Assembly: GCF_001424705.1 (NCBI RefSeq)
Contig: NZ_LMRA01000034.1
Coordinates: forward strand, 124,001-188,000
From: Methylobacterium sp. Leaf465
GTDB taxonomy: Bacteria > Pseudomonadota > Alphaproteobacteria > Rhizobiales > Beijerinckiaceae
Direction: 5' to 3'
DNA length: 64,000 bases
The first letter of the stretch is position 1. Each line of letters starts with the position of its first letter. Made by a program: the position numbers and the translations under genes. The notes under the pieces are model-generated. The model searched no databases. It saw nothing but the letters and a program-made list of their open reading frames with translations, and was not told the DNA's origin. Positions 28,098-38,100 of the stretch are shown here, piece after piece.

Positions 28098-28205
28098 GCC
28101 GGCGTCTTTGTTCCGCTGGAGTCCGTGAAGCTGACCCGAACGATGGCGGCTCGGCCCGCCCTGTCAAGCAGGCGGCCGGCCGCGCCGTCGCTTTCCGCGG
28201 ACCCT

Positions 28206-28226
28206 GGGGTGCGCCGGGCACACCCC
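28206..28226 (-). terminator. GGGGTG/CACCCC hairpin after the extensin-like gene
   Basis: A 6-bp G+C-rich stem with a 9-nt loop lies about 25-45 nt past the extensin-like stop. No U-tract is present, so it is only a weak terminator candidate. Confidence 0.3.
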
Positions 28227-28248
28227 GGATGCGGGACCAGCGCGCCTG

Positions 28249-29265
28249 TCAGTAGATCGGTTCGGCGAGGCCGGGGGCCGCGAGCGAGAGCGGCTCGGCG
28301 GCGAAATCCTCCGGGGGGAGGGCGGCCGCGACCCGGGGCGCCGGGGCGCGCGGCACCGGACCCCGCGGCGCGGCGGCGTAGGCCACCGGCGGAGTGGTCG
28401 GACGAACGGGGGCCGGGCCGTGGGCGAGCTGCGCGGCCGGAACCTTCGCGGGTTGGCGCGCCGACATCGGGGCGACGCCGTAGGGATCGTCCTCCTCCAC
28501 GTCGATCGGGGCCTGGGGCGGGGCGGGCAGGCGCTCGGGCGGACGGGGCCGGGCCGTGGCGCGCGGCACGCCGTCGGCACCGAGCTGCGGTGTGAACTTG
28601 ATCAGCGGCTGGCAGATGCGACGCAGGCCGCGCGGGTCGTGCCGGGCAAGGTCGACGTGGATGTGGTCGTAGTGGAAGACGTTCGAGCCCGGCGCCAGCA
28701 CGGTGGAGAACCGGGCGCAGGCCCCGAGGAAGACCTCGCGCAGGAAGCCCTGCTCGGCCTCGGTACCGCGCCAGCCGCCCTTCACGGTGATGACGTAGCC
28801 GTCGGCGAGCTTGAACGACATGATGTCGACGGCATTGCCGAAGGAATGCTCGGAGAGCTTGGCGCCGGCCTGGTTGTTGCGGCCGCGGCAGGCATAGGTG
28901 CCGGCGTTGATCTCGGCCACGGGCTGGCCGAAATACAGGTTCGCGGCCGGCTGGATCGTGTCGGCGAGCCAGGCCTCGGCCTCGGTCAGCGCCGGGCAGG
29001 CCAGGGTCACCCGCTGCTTCAGGGCGACGGTCCCCTTGCCCAGGCGGGTGACGCGATAGGGCTGCAGCATGCCGCAGACGCCCGGCCCGCTGATCTCCTT
29101 GACGGGGGTGACGAACTCCGTCGTCTCCACCAGGCGTTTGGCGTTGCAGGCCTGCTCGGTCTGGTCACGCCACGGCTCGCGCTGCTCAAACTTGTTGAGT
29201 GCACAGCCGGTGAGGCCCGCGCCGAACAGCGTCAGGGCCGAGAACGCGAATACGCTACGCCACAT
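28249..29265 (-). CDS. Extensin-like lipoprotein
   Basis: A 338-residue protein with a lipoprotein signal (FAFSALTLFGAGLTGC, Cys about residue 21). The central extensin-like C-terminal domain shows SGPGVCGMLQPYRVT, CPALTEAEAWLADTIQPAA, EINAGTYACRGRNNQAGAKLSEHSFGNAVDI and the His-rich HYDHIHVDLARHD. This arrangement (SEH..AVDI...HDHIHVD) resembles M15-like peptidoglycan peptidases, and a zinc site is plausible. The last 110 residues are a Pro/Ala-rich tail. It is probably an envelope protein whose activity is unproven. It is divergent from the amidase gene. Confidence 0.9.
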   Translation of the reverse strand: MWRSVFAFSALTLFGAGLTGCALNKFEQREPWRDQTEQACNAKRLVETTEFVTPVKEISGPGVCGMLQPYRVTRLGKGTVALKQRVTLACPALTEAEAWLADTIQPAANLYFGQPVAEINAGTYACRGRNNQAGAKLSEHSFGNAVDIMSFKLADGYVITVKGGWRGTEAEQGFLREVFLGACARFSTVLAPGSNVFHYDHIHVDLARHDPRGLRRICQPLIKFTPQLGADGVPRATARPRPPERLPAPPQAPIDVEEDDPYGVAPMSARQPAKVPAAQLAHGPAPVRPTTPPVAYAAAPRGPVPRAPAPRVAAALPPEDFAAEPLSLAAPGLAEPIY

Positions 29266-29375
29266 GACGCGGACGATGCGCCGGGTTCCGTAAACGTTGC
29301 GTCAACGATGCGGTGCGGGCGGCGTCCCTGTGGACGGGTGTTGACAGGAGGCGGCCGAGGCCGGACCAAGCCCCC

Positions 29376-30614
29376 ATGCTGTCCCTCGTCGATCTCCGCA
29401 CCCGTATCGCCGCCGGCACCCTCGACCCCGCCGGCGCCATCCGTCTCGCCGAGGCCGCCATCGCGGCCCGCGACCCCGGCATCGGGGCGATCGTCAGCCG
29501 AAATCCCGCCCCGGCGATCGCCGACTCCGGGCCGCTGGCGGGCATCGCGGTCGGGGTCAAGGACATCATCGACACCGCCGACCTGCCGACGCAGATGGGG
29601 TCTCCGATCTATGCCGGCTGGCAGCCCAGGGCGGATGCCGCCATCGTGGCGCGTCTGCGGGCGCTCGGCGCCGTGCCCCTGGTCAAGACCAGCACCTCCC
29701 CCTTCGCCAGCCACGATCCCACCGCCACGGTGAACCCGCGCGACCCCGGCTACACGCCCGGCGGCTCCTCGGCGGGGTCGGCCGCGGCCGTCGCCGCCGG
29801 GATGGTGCCCCTCGCGCTCGGTACCCAGACCGGCGGCTCCGTGATTCGGCCGGCGGCCTTCTGCGGGGTGGCGGCGATCAAGCCGTCCTTCCGGCTCCTG
29901 CCGACGGTGGGCGTGAAGACCTTCTCCTGGGCGCTGGACACCGTCGGCCTGTTCGGCGCCGGCATCCGCGACGTCGCCCAGGGCCTGAGCCTGATCGCCG
30001 ACCGGCCCGCCCTCGGCCTCGACCTGGACGCGGCCCCCCAGGCTCCGCGCCTCGGCCTCTGCCTCCAGGGCTTCGCCGACGCGCCCGACCCGGACGCCCT
30101 CGCCGCCCTGCACCGGGCCGCCCGCGCGGCCGAGGCCGCCGGCGCCCGGGTCGTCGACCTCGTCCTGCCGGCCCCGCTGCCCGAGGCCTGGGCTGCCCAC
30201 CCCGTGATCCAGGACTACGAGGCCCGCCAGGCCCTGGCCTGGGAATACGCCCACCACCGGGCGCAGCTCAGCCCGGAACTCGGCGTGCAGCTCGATGCGG
30301 CCCAGGATCTCGTCGCCGCCCAGTACGACGCGGCGCGGCGCGCCGCGCACCGGGCCCGGCGCGCGCTGAAGGACCTGTTCGGGGACTTCGACGCGATCCT
30401 GACCCTGTCGGCCCCGGGCCGGGCGCCGGCCGGGCTCGGCACCACCGGCGACGCGCGCTTCAACCGCCTCTGGACCCTGATGGGCGTGCCCTGCGTCACC
30501 GTCCCGGTCCCCGGGGAGGGCCTGCCGCTCGGCGTTCAGGTCGTCGCCCGCTTCGGCGACGACGGCCGGGCGCTCGCCGTGGCCCGGATGATCGAGCAGG
30601 CCCTGGCGGCCTAG
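29376..30614 (+). CDS. Amidase-signature family hydrolase
   Basis: A 412-residue amide hydrolase. The Ser-cisSer-Lys triad is recognisable: Lys in GIAVGVKDIIDTA, the glycine/serine-rich signature TPGGSSAGSAAAVAAG, and the nucleophile serine in LGTQTGGSVIRPAAF. AIKPSFRLLPTVGVKTFSWALDTVGLF follows as usual. GatA-specific features are not evident and no gatC or gatB is nearby, so this is a stand-alone amidase of unknown substrate. The ATG at MLSLVDLRTRI was chosen. Confidence 0.9.
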   Translation: MLSLVDLRTRIAAGTLDPAGAIRLAEAAIAARDPGIGAIVSRNPAPAIADSGPLAGIAVGVKDIIDTADLPTQMGSPIYAGWQPRADAAIVARLRALGAVPLVKTSTSPFASHDPTATVNPRDPGYTPGGSSAGSAAAVAAGMVPLALGTQTGGSVIRPAAFCGVAAIKPSFRLLPTVGVKTFSWALDTVGLFGAGIRDVAQGLSLIADRPALGLDLDAAPQAPRLGLCLQGFADAPDPDALAALHRAARAAEAAGARVVDLVLPAPLPEAWAAHPVIQDYEARQALAWEYAHHRAQLSPELGVQLDAAQDLVAAQYDAARRAAHRARRALKDLFGDFDAILTLSAPGRAPAGLGTTGDARFNRLWTLMGVPCVTVPVPGEGLPLGVQVVARFGDDGRALAVARMIEQALAA

Positions 30615-30690
30615 CACCCGGACGCCTTGAGCGACGAGATCGAACGACGACCGCCCCTCATCCCTGCCCGTGCCACGGACGATCGCCCCG

Positions 30691-31458
30691 ATGCAGTCTT
30701 GGAAACAGGCCGTGGCCCGGGCCTTCGACGGGGCCGAGGGCTATGACGGCGCGGCGGCGATCCAGGCCCTGGTGGCGGAGCGTCTCGCGCAGCGCATCGC
30801 GGCCGAGCCCCTGGCCCCGGCGCCGCGCATCCTCGAGATCGGCTGCGGCACCGGCCTGCTGACCGCGCACCTGCGCCGGCACCTGCCGGGGGGCGTTCTC
30901 TTCGCCTCGGACCTCGCCCCCGCCATGGTGCAGCGCTGCCGCGCCCGCCTCGCCGGAACCGCGGACCTGCGCTTCGTCGTCATGGATGCCGAGCGGCCGG
31001 CCTGCGCGCCCGGCTTCGACCTCATCGCCTCGAGCCTCGCGGCGCAATGGTTCGAGGACCTTCCCGGAACCCTGGCGCGCCTCGCCGCGCTGCTGGCCCC
31101 CGGCGGCCTGCTGGCGGTGGCGACGCTGGGCGCGGGCACCTTCGCCGAGTGGCGGGCGGCGCATGCGGCCCTGGGCCTGGAGGCGGCGACGCCCGTCTAT
31201 CCGGCCTTGTCGGACCTCGCCGCGCTGGCCTGTCCGGGCTGCACCCTCGCGGTCTCCGCCGAGCCCGTGGTCGAGGCCCATGCCGACGGCCGGGCCTTCC
31301 TGGGTTCCCTGCGCGCCATCGGCGCCGGGACGCCCGGCGCCGCGCGGACCCTCGCGCCGGGCACGATGCGGCGGGTGCTGCGGGGCTTCGAGGCGGGGGG
31401 CGCGCAGGTCACCTACGAGGTCGCGACGCTGCTCATCCGGCGCGCGCGACAGGGTTAA
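30691..31458 (+). CDS. BioC-like SAM-dependent methyltransferase
   Basis: A 255-residue class I methyltransferase. The SAM motif is RILEIGCGTGLLTAHL. AFDGAEGYDGAAAIQALVAERLA and the C-terminal LAPGTMRRVLRGFEAGGAQVTYEVATLLIRR resemble BioC, which caps malonyl-ACP to start biotin synthesis. Other biotin genes are not nearby, so the substrate is tentative. A GTG 21 nt upstream is an alternative start. It converges on metW with 23 nt between them, a gap containing a parS-like site. Confidence 0.7.
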   Translation: MQSWKQAVARAFDGAEGYDGAAAIQALVAERLAQRIAAEPLAPAPRILEIGCGTGLLTAHLRRHLPGGVLFASDLAPAMVQRCRARLAGTADLRFVVMDAERPACAPGFDLIASSLAAQWFEDLPGTLARLAALLAPGGLLAVATLGAGTFAEWRAAHAALGLEAATPVYPALSDLAALACPGCTLAVSAEPVVEAHADGRAFLGSLRAIGAGTPGAARTLAPGTMRRVLRGFEAGGAQVTYEVATLLIRRARQG

Positions 31459-31460
31459 GG

Positions 31461-31476
31461 GTTTTCACGTGCAACA
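31461..31476. promoter_or_regulatory. parS-like site in a convergent gap (degenerate)
   Basis: GTTTTCACGTGCAACA matches the parS consensus at 13 of 16 positions but has a mismatch inside the palindrome. It occupies most of the 23-nt gap between the bioC-like gene and metW. ParB affinity is probably weak. Confidence 0.3.
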
Positions 31477-31481
31477 GCGGC

Positions 31482-32189
31482 TCAGGCCGCGGGTTGGGTG
31501 TCGCCGCCCGGGCCGCCGCCCCGACGCAGCAGGAACACGCCCTGCGCGCCCATCAGGTTCCAGACCCACCAGGGCATCGCGAATCGCATCGGCCGGCCCC
31601 TGGCATCGAGGGCGGTGGCCTTCTCGATCTCGGCGTTCACGGTCCGGCACAGGCCGACGAAGTCGCGGATCGTGCAGTGATGGATGTTCTGGGTCTCGTA
31701 CCATTCCTCGGGCATCAGGGCCGTGACCGGCATGCGACCCCGCAGGGCGAGTTCCGAGCGCACCCGCCAATGGCCGAAATTCGGGAAGGAGATGATCACC
31801 TGCCGGCCGATGCGCAGGAGGTGCTCCAGCACGATGCGCGGGTTGCGCGTCGCCTGGATGGTCTGGGACAGGACGACCATGTCGAAGGCGTCGTCGGGAT
31901 AGTTCGCCAGATCGGTGTCGGCGTCCCCCTGGATCACCGGCAGGCCCCGGGCGAGGCAGGCGTTCACGCCCTCCCGCGACAGCTCGATGCCGCGCCCGTC
32001 CACGCCGCGCCGGTCGCGCAGCAGGGCGAGCAGGGCGCCATCGCCGCAGCCGATGTCGAGGACCCGGGCGTTCGTCGGCACGAGGTCGAGCACCACGAGG
32101 TGGTCGACGCGGGTGCTGCCGGCCTCCTCGCGCGGCAGCGTCTCCGCCGCCTCCCAGGGCCGCTGCGCGAACCTCTCCGATCCCGTCAC
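31482..32189 (-). CDS. metW: Methionine biosynthesis protein MetW
   Basis: A 235-residue methyltransferase-fold protein. The motif [15 protein letters not shown] begins the SAM-like fold. [48 protein letters not shown] is distinctive for Met[21 protein letters not shown] follows. In alphaproteobacteria MetW works with MetX in homoserine acylation. It starts at GTG overlapping the metX stop as GTGA, indicating coupled expression. Confidence 0.95.
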   Translation of the reverse strand: MTGSERFAQRPWEAAETLPREEAGSTRVDHLVVLDLVPTNARVLDIGCGDGALLALLRDRRGVDGRGIELSREGVNACLARGLPVIQGDADTDLANYPDDAFDMVVLSQTIQATRNPRIVLEHLLRIGRQVIISFPNFGHWRVRSELALRGRMPVTALMPEEWYETQNIHHCTIRDFVGLCRTVNAEIEKATALDARGRPMRFAMPWWVWNLMGAQGVFLLRRGGGPGGDTQPAA

Positions 32190-33403
32190 AGGCCGCGGGC
32201 CCGGGCGGCGGCGTCGATGTAGCCGCGTGCGGCGGCGAACATCGCCGGCTCGTCGAGGAGGAAGGCGTCGTGGCCCTTGTCGCTCTCGACCTCCACGAAG
32301 GCGACCGGGGCCGAGGCCGCGTTCAGGGCGTGGACGATGGCGCGGGATTCGGAGGTCGGGAACAGCCAGTCGGAGGTGAAGGAGATCACACAGAACCGGG
32401 TCTTCGTGCCCCGGAAGGCCTTGGCCAGCACTCCACCCTGGTCGGCGGCGAGGTCGAAATAGTCCATCGCCCGGGTGAGGTAGAGATAGGCATTGGCGTC
32501 GAAGCGCTCGACGAAGCTGAGGCCCTGGTGGCGCAGGTAGCTCTCGATCTGGAAGTCGGCGTTGAACGAGAAGGTGGGTGCCGAGCCACCCTGGAAGCGG
32601 CGGCCGAACTTGCGGTGCAGGGCCGGCTCCGACAGGTAGGTGATGTGCGCGCCCATGCGGGCGACGCCGAGGCCCTTGGCCGGCCGGGTGCCGGCCTCGA
32701 GGTAGCGCCCCTCGGCCCAGGCGGGATCGGCCATGATCGCCTGCCGGCCGACCTCGTGGAAGGCGATGTTCTGCGCGGAGTGGCGGGGCCCGGTGGCGAT
32801 CGGCATCGCGGCGAAGACCCGCTCGGGGTAGCTCGCGGCCCATTGCAGCACCTGCATGCCGCCCATAGAGCCGCCGATGCAGAGGAACAGGTCGCGGATG
32901 CCGAGCCGGTCGAGCAGCATGGCCTGGGCCCGGACCATGTCGCGGATGGTCACGAGGGGGAAGTCGAGGCCGTAGGCCCGGCCCGTGGCCGGGTCGATCG
33001 AGGCCGGGCCGGTGGAGCCCATGCACGAGCCGATGACGTTGGAGCAGACGACGAAGTAGCGGTCGGTGTCCACGGGCTTGCCCGGCCCCACCAGGGTCTC
33101 CCACCAGCCGCGCTTGCCCGTCACCGGATGGGTGTGGGCGAAGTGCTGGTCGCCCGTGAGCGCGTGGCAGATCAGGACGGCGTTGGAGCGGTCCGCGTTG
33201 AGGGTGCCCGCCGTCTGGTAGGCGATCTGGAACGGTGCGAGCTGCACGCCGGCATCCATCGCCAGGGGCTCGTCCAGGCCGAACTGCGCCACGAGGCCCT
33301 TGGGCTCGCGGGCCTGGGACAGCTCGGCGCCCGGCGCGTCGGCGCGCACCGATTCGTCTTCGGGCGTGCCTGGCTTGAGGGCGGTATCCAGCGACATGGT
33401 CAT
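32186..33403 (-). CDS. metX: Homoserine O-acyltransferase MetX
   Basis: A 405-residue alpha/beta-hydrolase-fold enzyme that acylates homoserine early in methionine synthesis. The nucleophile serine lies in [15 protein letters not shown]. The Asp and His of the triad are in [12 protein letters not shown] and [27 protein letters not shown] is also typical. The acyl donor (acetyl- or succinyl-CoA) is not settled by what I can see. Two ATGs (MTMSLD) fit; I used the first. I saw no SAM-II riboswitch in the leader. Confidence 0.95.
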   Translation of the reverse strand: MTMSLDTALKPGTPEDESVRADAPGAELSQAREPKGLVAQFGLDEPLAMDAGVQLAPFQIAYQTAGTLNADRSNAVLICHALTGDQHFAHTHPVTGKRGWWETLVGPGKPVDTDRYFVVCSNVIGSCMGSTGPASIDPATGRAYGLDFPLVTIRDMVRAQAMLLDRLGIRDLFLCIGGSMGGMQVLQWAASYPERVFAAMPIATGPRHSAQNIAFHEVGRQAIMADPAWAEGRYLEAGTRPAKGLGVARMGAHITYLSEPALHRKFGRRFQGGSAPTFSFNADFQIESYLRHQGLSFVERFDANAYLYLTRAMDYFDLAADQGGVLAKAFRGTKTRFCVISFTSDWLFPTSESRAIVHALNAASAPVAFVEVESDKGHDAFLLDEPAMFAAARGYIDAAARARGL

Positions 33404-33714
33404 GAAACGGGTTGGAGGAGACGGCGCGTCGGTCCGGGCGGGACGGAAGGGACGGCTCGGCGTGCCATCCGGAGAGAAGACCATGCGTCGTAAGGCGTTG
33501 AGGTAGTGTGCGCTCCCTCACGCGTCAACGAAAGGGCCACGCACCGCGCTTGGGGCCCGCCCACGGTTTCACAACCGCCCGGTCGCGCCGGTTCCGGGCA
33601 AACGGCTCTGGCCCTTCGGCGCGCGCGATCGTAGACCGGGGCGGTGGCGCCCGGGAGGCGAGACCCCGGCGCCGGCTCCCCCGATCGTCCCCACCGCACC
33701 CTCGCGAGCCCCCG
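33404..33714. other. Divergent metX / chorismate mutase intergenic region
   Basis: This region must hold both promoters. I looked for a SAM-II riboswitch on the metX side, which is common upstream of alphaproteobacterial met genes, and did not find its conserved pseudoknot segments. I see no other strong motif. Confidence 0.4.
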
Positions 33715-34578
33715 ATGCGCTTCACGACGAGACCCGCGCCGCCCCTCGACAACCTCGGCGACCTGCGCGCCGAGATCGATCGGATCGACGCCGAGATGCA
33801 CGCCCTGCTGATCCAGCGCGGGTCGATCATCGACCGGCTGATCGCGGTCAAGCGCACCTCGGCCAGCGGCTCGGCCTTCCGGCCCGGACGCGAGGCCTCG
33901 ATGATGCGGCGCGTCGCCGAGCGCCATCGCGGGCTCCTGCCCCTCGACACCGTGGAGGGGATCTGGCGGGTCATCATCGCTACCTTCACCTACGTGCAGG
34001 CGCCGTTCTCGGTCCATGCGGACATCTCGGGCGGGGATGCGCCGATGCGCGATTCCGCCCGCTTCCATTTCGGGTTCACGGTGCCCTACCGGCCCCACCC
34101 CACCTGCCTCGCGGTGATCGAGGCCGTGGCCGCCTCCCGCGGCGACCTCGGCATCTTCCGCCTTGACCCCGACGGCTCGGGCGCCACCACCGACGCCGCA
34201 CCCTGGTGGGAAGGGCTCGTGGGCGCCGGCCGGCCCAAGGTCATCGCGCGCCTGCCCTTCATCGAGCGGCCCACCCACCCGGCCGGCACCCCGGTCTTCG
34301 TGGTCTCGAACCCGCTGGACGATCCGGCGGCGGCCCAGCGCGACTGGGTCCTCCATGCCACCCGCGTCGCCGCCTGGGAGCCGGAGGCCGCGCGGGCCCT
34401 GCAGGACCTCTACGGAGAGGTCGTCGCCCGCGCAGCCGGGCCGGACGGGCACGGCCTGCTCCTCGCCGTCCCCGGCGGGGTCAGCGCCCGGCAGCTGCAC
34501 GAGGCCCTGACCCGGGCCGGCGCCGCCCCCGAGACCCTCGACGAGATCGGCAGCCACGCCGCCCGCTTCCGGGTCTGA
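33715..34578 (+). CDS. Chorismate mutase (AroQ-type) with C-terminal extension
   Basis: A 287-residue protein. The N-terminal 95 residues are an AroQ-type helical chorismate mutase: LRAEIDRIDAEMHALLIQRGSIIDRLIAVKR, then PGREASMMRRVAERHRGLLPLDTVEGIWRVIIATFTY. The remaining roughly 190 residues have alternating strands and helices and lack the canonical prephenate dehydratase catalytic motif as far as I can see. This two-part layout next to hisC and tyrC is usual in rhizobial genomes. It commits chorismate to phenylalanine and tyrosine. Confidence 0.88.
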   Translation: MRFTTRPAPPLDNLGDLRAEIDRIDAEMHALLIQRGSIIDRLIAVKRTSASGSAFRPGREASMMRRVAERHRGLLPLDTVEGIWRVIIATFTYVQAPFSVHADISGGDAPMRDSARFHFGFTVPYRPHPTCLAVIEAVAASRGDLGIFRLDPDGSGATTDAAPWWEGLVGAGRPKVIARLPFIERPTHPAGTPVFVVSNPLDDPAAAQRDWVLHATRVAAWEPEAARALQDLYGEVVARAAGPDGHGLLLAVPGGVSARQLHEALTRAGAAPETLDEIGSHAARFRV

Positions 34579-34678
34579 GGCATGCGCGTCTGAGGGACGC
34601 GGATCTGAGGCATGCGCGTCTGAGGGACGCGGATCTGAGGCATGCGGGTCCGAGGGACGCGGGCCGGAGGCACGGGGC
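34574..34678. repeat. Seven-copy 15-bp tandem repeat after chorismate mutase
   Basis: The unit TCTGAGGcATGCGcG alternates with TCTGAGGgACGCGgA, giving a 30-bp higher-order period; the last two or three copies diverge. The first copy includes the gene's own TGA stop codon. There are no spacers, so this is not CRISPR. It is likely an expansion by slippage of the gene's end, between the mutase and hisC. Confidence 0.85.
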
Positions 34679-34752
34679 CCGCTCGCAAAGCCGGGCCAGC
34701 TTTGTTAGACGGGCGCTTCGCCGATCCACCGGCGGCCGCCAGGTCCTCGTCC

Positions 34753-35895
34753 ATGTCCTCGTCCCCGTCCTCCGCCTCCGCCCCCGTCGCTCCCTCACGC
34801 CCGGTGCCCCGCCCCGGCGTCCTCGCCATCGAGGCCTACGTGCCCGGCAAGAGCGGGGCGCCCGGCCATGCCAAGGTGCACAAGCTCTCCTCGAACGAGA
34901 CCCCGCTGGGCCCGAGCCCGAAGGCGGTGGCGGCGATGCGGGCGGAAGCCGCCAAGCTCGAACTCTACCCGGAGGGCACGTCCCGGGCGCTGCGCGAGGC
35001 GATCGCCGCCCGTTACGGCCTCGACCCGGCGCGGATCGTCTGCGGCGCGGGCTCCGACGAGCTCCTGTCCTTCCTGGCCTACGCGTATCTCGGGGCCGGC
35101 GACGAGGGGATCTTCACCGAGCACGGCTTCCTGGTCTACCGGATCGCCATCCTGGCCGCCGGCGGCACCCCCGTGGTGGTGCCTGAGCGCGACCTGCGCG
35201 CCGACGTCGACGCGCTGCTGGCCGCCGTCACGCCGCGCACCCGGATCGTCTACCTCGCCAACCCCAACAACCCGACCGGCACCTACCTGCCCTTCGACGA
35301 GATCCGTCGCCTGCATGCGGGCCTGCCGCCCCACGTCCTCCTCGTCCTCGACGGCGCCTACGCGGAATACGTGCGGGCGAACGACTACAGCGCCGGCCTC
35401 GACCTCGCGCTCGAGGCCAACAACGTCGTGATGACCCGGACCTTCTCGAAGATCCACGGGCTGGCGGCGCTCCGCATCGGATGGATGGTCGGCCCGTCGG
35501 AAGTGGTCGACGCCGTCAACCGCATCCGGGGACCCTTCAACCTGTCGGGGGCCGGCATCGCCGCCGGGGCGGCCGCCATCGCGGACGACGTGCACGTGGC
35601 TGCCGCCGTCGCCCACAACGACACCTGGCTCGCCACGATGACGGGGGCGGTGCAGGAACTCGGGCTGACCGTGACGCCGAGCGTCGCGAACTTCATCCTC
35701 GTCCACTTCCCCGACGCGCCGGGCCGGACGGCCGCCGAGGCCGACGCGTTCCTCTCCGCCCGGGGCGTCATCACCCGGCGGGTCTCGTCCTATGGGCTGC
35801 CCCACGCCCTGCGCGTCACCGTCGGCGGCGAGGAGGCGAACACCGCCTTCCTCGACGCCCTGACCGCCTTCGTGCGGGGCGAGACCCGTGGCTGA
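34753..35895 (+). CDS. hisC: Histidinol-phosphate aminotransferase-type enzyme
   Basis: A 380-residue PLP-dependent class I/II aminotransferase. [15 protein letters not shown] starts the fold. [11 protein letters not shown] is the PLP-contact loop. Lys in [17 protein letters not shown] forms the Schiff base, and the C-terminal [13 protein letters not shown] has the substrate arginine. Located between chorismate mutase and tyrC, it may act on histidinol phosphate, on aromatic keto acids, or both. The first 40 residues are a Ser/Pro-rich leader. The stop overlaps tyrC by 8 nt. Confidence 0.9.
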   Translation: MSSSPSSASAPVAPSRPVPRPGVLAIEAYVPGKSGAPGHAKVHKLSSNETPLGPSPKAVAAMRAEAAKLELYPEGTSRALREAIAARYGLDPARIVCGAGSDELLSFLAYAYLGAGDEGIFTEHGFLVYRIAILAAGGTPVVVPERDLRADVDALLAAVTPRTRIVYLANPNNPTGTYLPFDEIRRLHAGLPPHVLLVLDGAYAEYVRANDYSAGLDLALEANNVVMTRTFSKIHGLAALRIGWMVGPSEVVDAVNRIRGPFNLSGAGIAAGAAAIADDVHVAAAVAHNDTWLATMTGAVQELGLTVTPSVANFILVHFPDAPGRTAAEADAFLSARGVITRRVSSYGLPHALRVTVGGEEANTAFLDALTAFVRGETRG

Positions 35896-36829
35896 GATCG
35901 ACGCGCCCCCCCTGGAGACCCTGGCCATCGTCGGCCTCGGGCTGATCGGCTCCTCGATCGCCCGGGGCGCCCGGCAGTTCGGCCTCGCCCGGCGCATCGT
36001 CGCCCTCGACCGCGACGCCGCGGTGCTGGAGCGGGTGCGGGCGCTCGGCCTCGCGGACACGGCCACGGACGACCTCGCCGCGGGCGTGGCGGGGGCCGAT
36101 CTCGTCATCCTGTGCGTACCGGTGGGCGCCGTCGGCGCGGTGGCCGAGATCCTGGGTCCGGCCCTGAAGCCGGGAGCCATCGTGTCGGATGTCGGCTCGG
36201 TCAAGGCCTCGGTGGTGGCGGCCGTCACGCCGCACCTGCCCGCCGGCGTGCATTTCGTGCCGGCGCACCCCGTGGCCGGCACCGAGTATTCGGGGCCGGA
36301 TGCCGGATTCTCGACCCTGTTCTCCGGACGCTGGTGCATCCTCACTCCGGCCGAGGACACCGACCCGGCTGCGACCGCGCGAGTCCAGGCCTTCTGGGAA
36401 GGCCTGCGCGCCATCGTCGAGACGATGACGCCGGAGCATCACGACCTCGTCCTGGCCATCACCAGCCACGTGCCGCACCTCATCGCCTACAACATCGTCG
36501 GCACCGCCGCCGACCTCGAGGCCGTGACCCAGTCCGAAGTGATCAAGTTCTCGGCCGGCGGCTTTCGCGACTTCACCCGCATCGCCGCCTCCGACCCGAC
36601 CATGTGGCGGGACGTGTTCCTGACCAACAAGGACGCGGTGCTGGAGATGCTGGGGCGCTTCAACGAGGACCTCGCGGCCCTGGCCCGGGCGATCCGCTGG
36701 GGCGACGGCGAGGCCCTGCACGACCTCTTCACGCGCACCCGCGCCATCCGCCGGGGCATCGTCGCCATGGGCCAGGAGACGCCCGAGGCCGATTTCGGCC
36801 GCGGGCGCCCGAGCGACCCCGCGGCCTGA
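35888..36829 (+). CDS. tyrC: Prephenate (or arogenate) dehydrogenase
   Basis: A 313-residue NAD(P)-dependent oxidoreductase for tyrosine synthesis. The Rossmann motif is [51 protein letters not shown] (catalytic His region) and [13 protein letters not shown] follow as expected. [32 protein letters not shown] is typical of the helical dimer domain. Translation starts at GTG inside the end of hisC. The gene converges on the DUF2125 gene with a 26-nt gap. Confidence 0.94.
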   Translation: MAEIDAPPLETLAIVGLGLIGSSIARGARQFGLARRIVALDRDAAVLERVRALGLADTATDDLAAGVAGADLVILCVPVGAVGAVAEILGPALKPGAIVSDVGSVKASVVAAVTPHLPAGVHFVPAHPVAGTEYSGPDAGFSTLFSGRWCILTPAEDTDPAATARVQAFWEGLRAIVETMTPEHHDLVLAITSHVPHLIAYNIVGTAADLEAVTQSEVIKFSAGGFRDFTRIAASDPTMWRDVFLTNKDAVLEMLGRFNEDLAALARAIRWGDGEALHDLFTRTRAIRRGIVAMGQETPEADFGRGRPSDPAA

Positions 36830-36855
36830 GGCGCGTCCCCCGCGCGGGCGGTCGC

Positions 36856-37938
36856 TCAGTAGAGCGGCGGCAGCTGCACGTTGGGGATCGGGAACGGGCC
36901 GAGCATCAGGCGGCCCTCGGCGAGGCGCAGGGGGGGCAGGGGCTTGAGGGCATCGTCGGCCGGGGCCGCGACGCCGGCCTCGGCACTGGCCTGGCTGCGA
37001 CGCCCGAGGAGCTGGCCGACGAGGCTGCCGATCAGCGCGCCCTTCTCGGCGCCGAAGCGCTGGCCCATGACCTGGCCGACCAGGGCCTCGACGCCGGCCG
37101 CGCGCAGGTCGAGCTGGCCCTGGAGCCGGTGCGCGGCGTCGAGGTCGAGGCGGCCCTTGGCCTGGAGCCGGCGCTCGCCCTTGGCCAGGGACAGCAGCGC
37201 GATGTCGAGGCCGCCGCCGGCCTGGCGCCAGTCCTCCAGCTCCTTGGCCACGGTGCCGGTGCCGAGGGCCGTGGCGCGGCTCACGGTGGCGTCGAGGGCG
37301 AGGTCGGCCGGGTCGGCATTGCCCAGCGCCGCGTCGACCAGCGGCAGGCGAATCCGGTTCGCCCGCAGGCTGGTGTCGATGGACCCCTCCGATTCGAAGC
37401 GGCCCGGGGTCGGACGGGCGTGGAGCTCGAGGTGCTGGGTGTCGAACGCGATCGGCTCGGGACCGGCGCCGCGCACCACGCCCTTGGCGCCGTTGGCCAC
37501 CACGGAGGCACGCACGAAGCCGTCGGAGGCGCCATGGAAGCTGCCCTCCAGGGAGGTCCAGGTCGCGTCCGCCGTGAGGTCGCCCTGCTCGACGTGGAAC
37601 GGCCCGCCGACCTCGAGGATGCCCTGGCGCGGCTGGTAGACCTGGGTCACCGCCGTGACCGGCCCGAGGGTGAAGCGGCTGTCGGAGCGGCTGAAGGCCA
37701 GGGAGGCGCAGCGCAGCTCAATGCGGAAGGGATAGCCGGTGATGCTGCGGTCGGCGCAGGTCCAGGTCCGGCCCGCGGCCGCTTCCTGCGCGATCCAGCC
37801 ATCCATCTCGGAGGCGGCCCGGTGGCGGATGTAGAACCACCCGAGCGACCAGGCGATCACGAGGGTGGCGAGGAGAATGTAGGGGAGGAACAGCCCCTTG
37901 CGCGAGAGGGGACGGGTCGGGGTCGGGCTCTGCGCCAT
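36856..37938 (-). CDS. DUF2125-family membrane-anchored protein
   Basis: A 360-residue protein with one N-terminal transmembrane helix (LFLPYILLATLVIAWSLGWFYI) and a long periplasmic part. The SEMDGWIAQEAAAGRTWTCADRSITGYPFRIELRC segment is the family mark. The rest is beta-rich with repeated strand patterns (LGPVTAVTQVYQP, GPFHVEQGDLTADATW). DUF2125 has no established function. An AsmA-like beta architecture would suggest an envelope role. I used the ATG at MAQSPTPTRP. Confidence 0.88.
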   Translation of the reverse strand: MAQSPTPTRPLSRKGLFLPYILLATLVIAWSLGWFYIRHRAASEMDGWIAQEAAAGRTWTCADRSITGYPFRIELRCASLAFSRSDSRFTLGPVTAVTQVYQPRQGILEVGGPFHVEQGDLTADATWTSLEGSFHGASDGFVRASVVANGAKGVVRGAGPEPIAFDTQHLELHARPTPGRFESEGSIDTSLRANRIRLPLVDAALGNADPADLALDATVSRATALGTGTVAKELEDWRQAGGGLDIALLSLAKGERRLQAKGRLDLDAAHRLQGQLDLRAAGVEALVGQVMGQRFGAEKGALIGSLVGQLLGRRSQASAEAGVAAPADDALKPLPPLRLAEGRLMLGPFPIPNVQLPPLY

Positions 37939-38100
37939 CGCGTGTCGGTATCCTGCGCTCGCGTCACGGGCCTGCGGCCATCGTCGGGGCAGCCCGGATG
38001 CAAGGCTTGGCAGGGTCTCGGCGGCGAAAGCATGGCAGGGCCCCACGGGCGCTGCAAAACGCGAAGCCGTGACGTCAGCGGAGCGACCGCTCCGCCGCGA

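Noticed and set aside
33404..33520. SAM-II riboswitch upstream of metX
   Set aside because: The conserved pseudoknot elements were not found on the minus strand leader.
34574..34678. CRISPR-like array
   Set aside because: Units are contiguous 15-mers without spacers and no cas genes are near.
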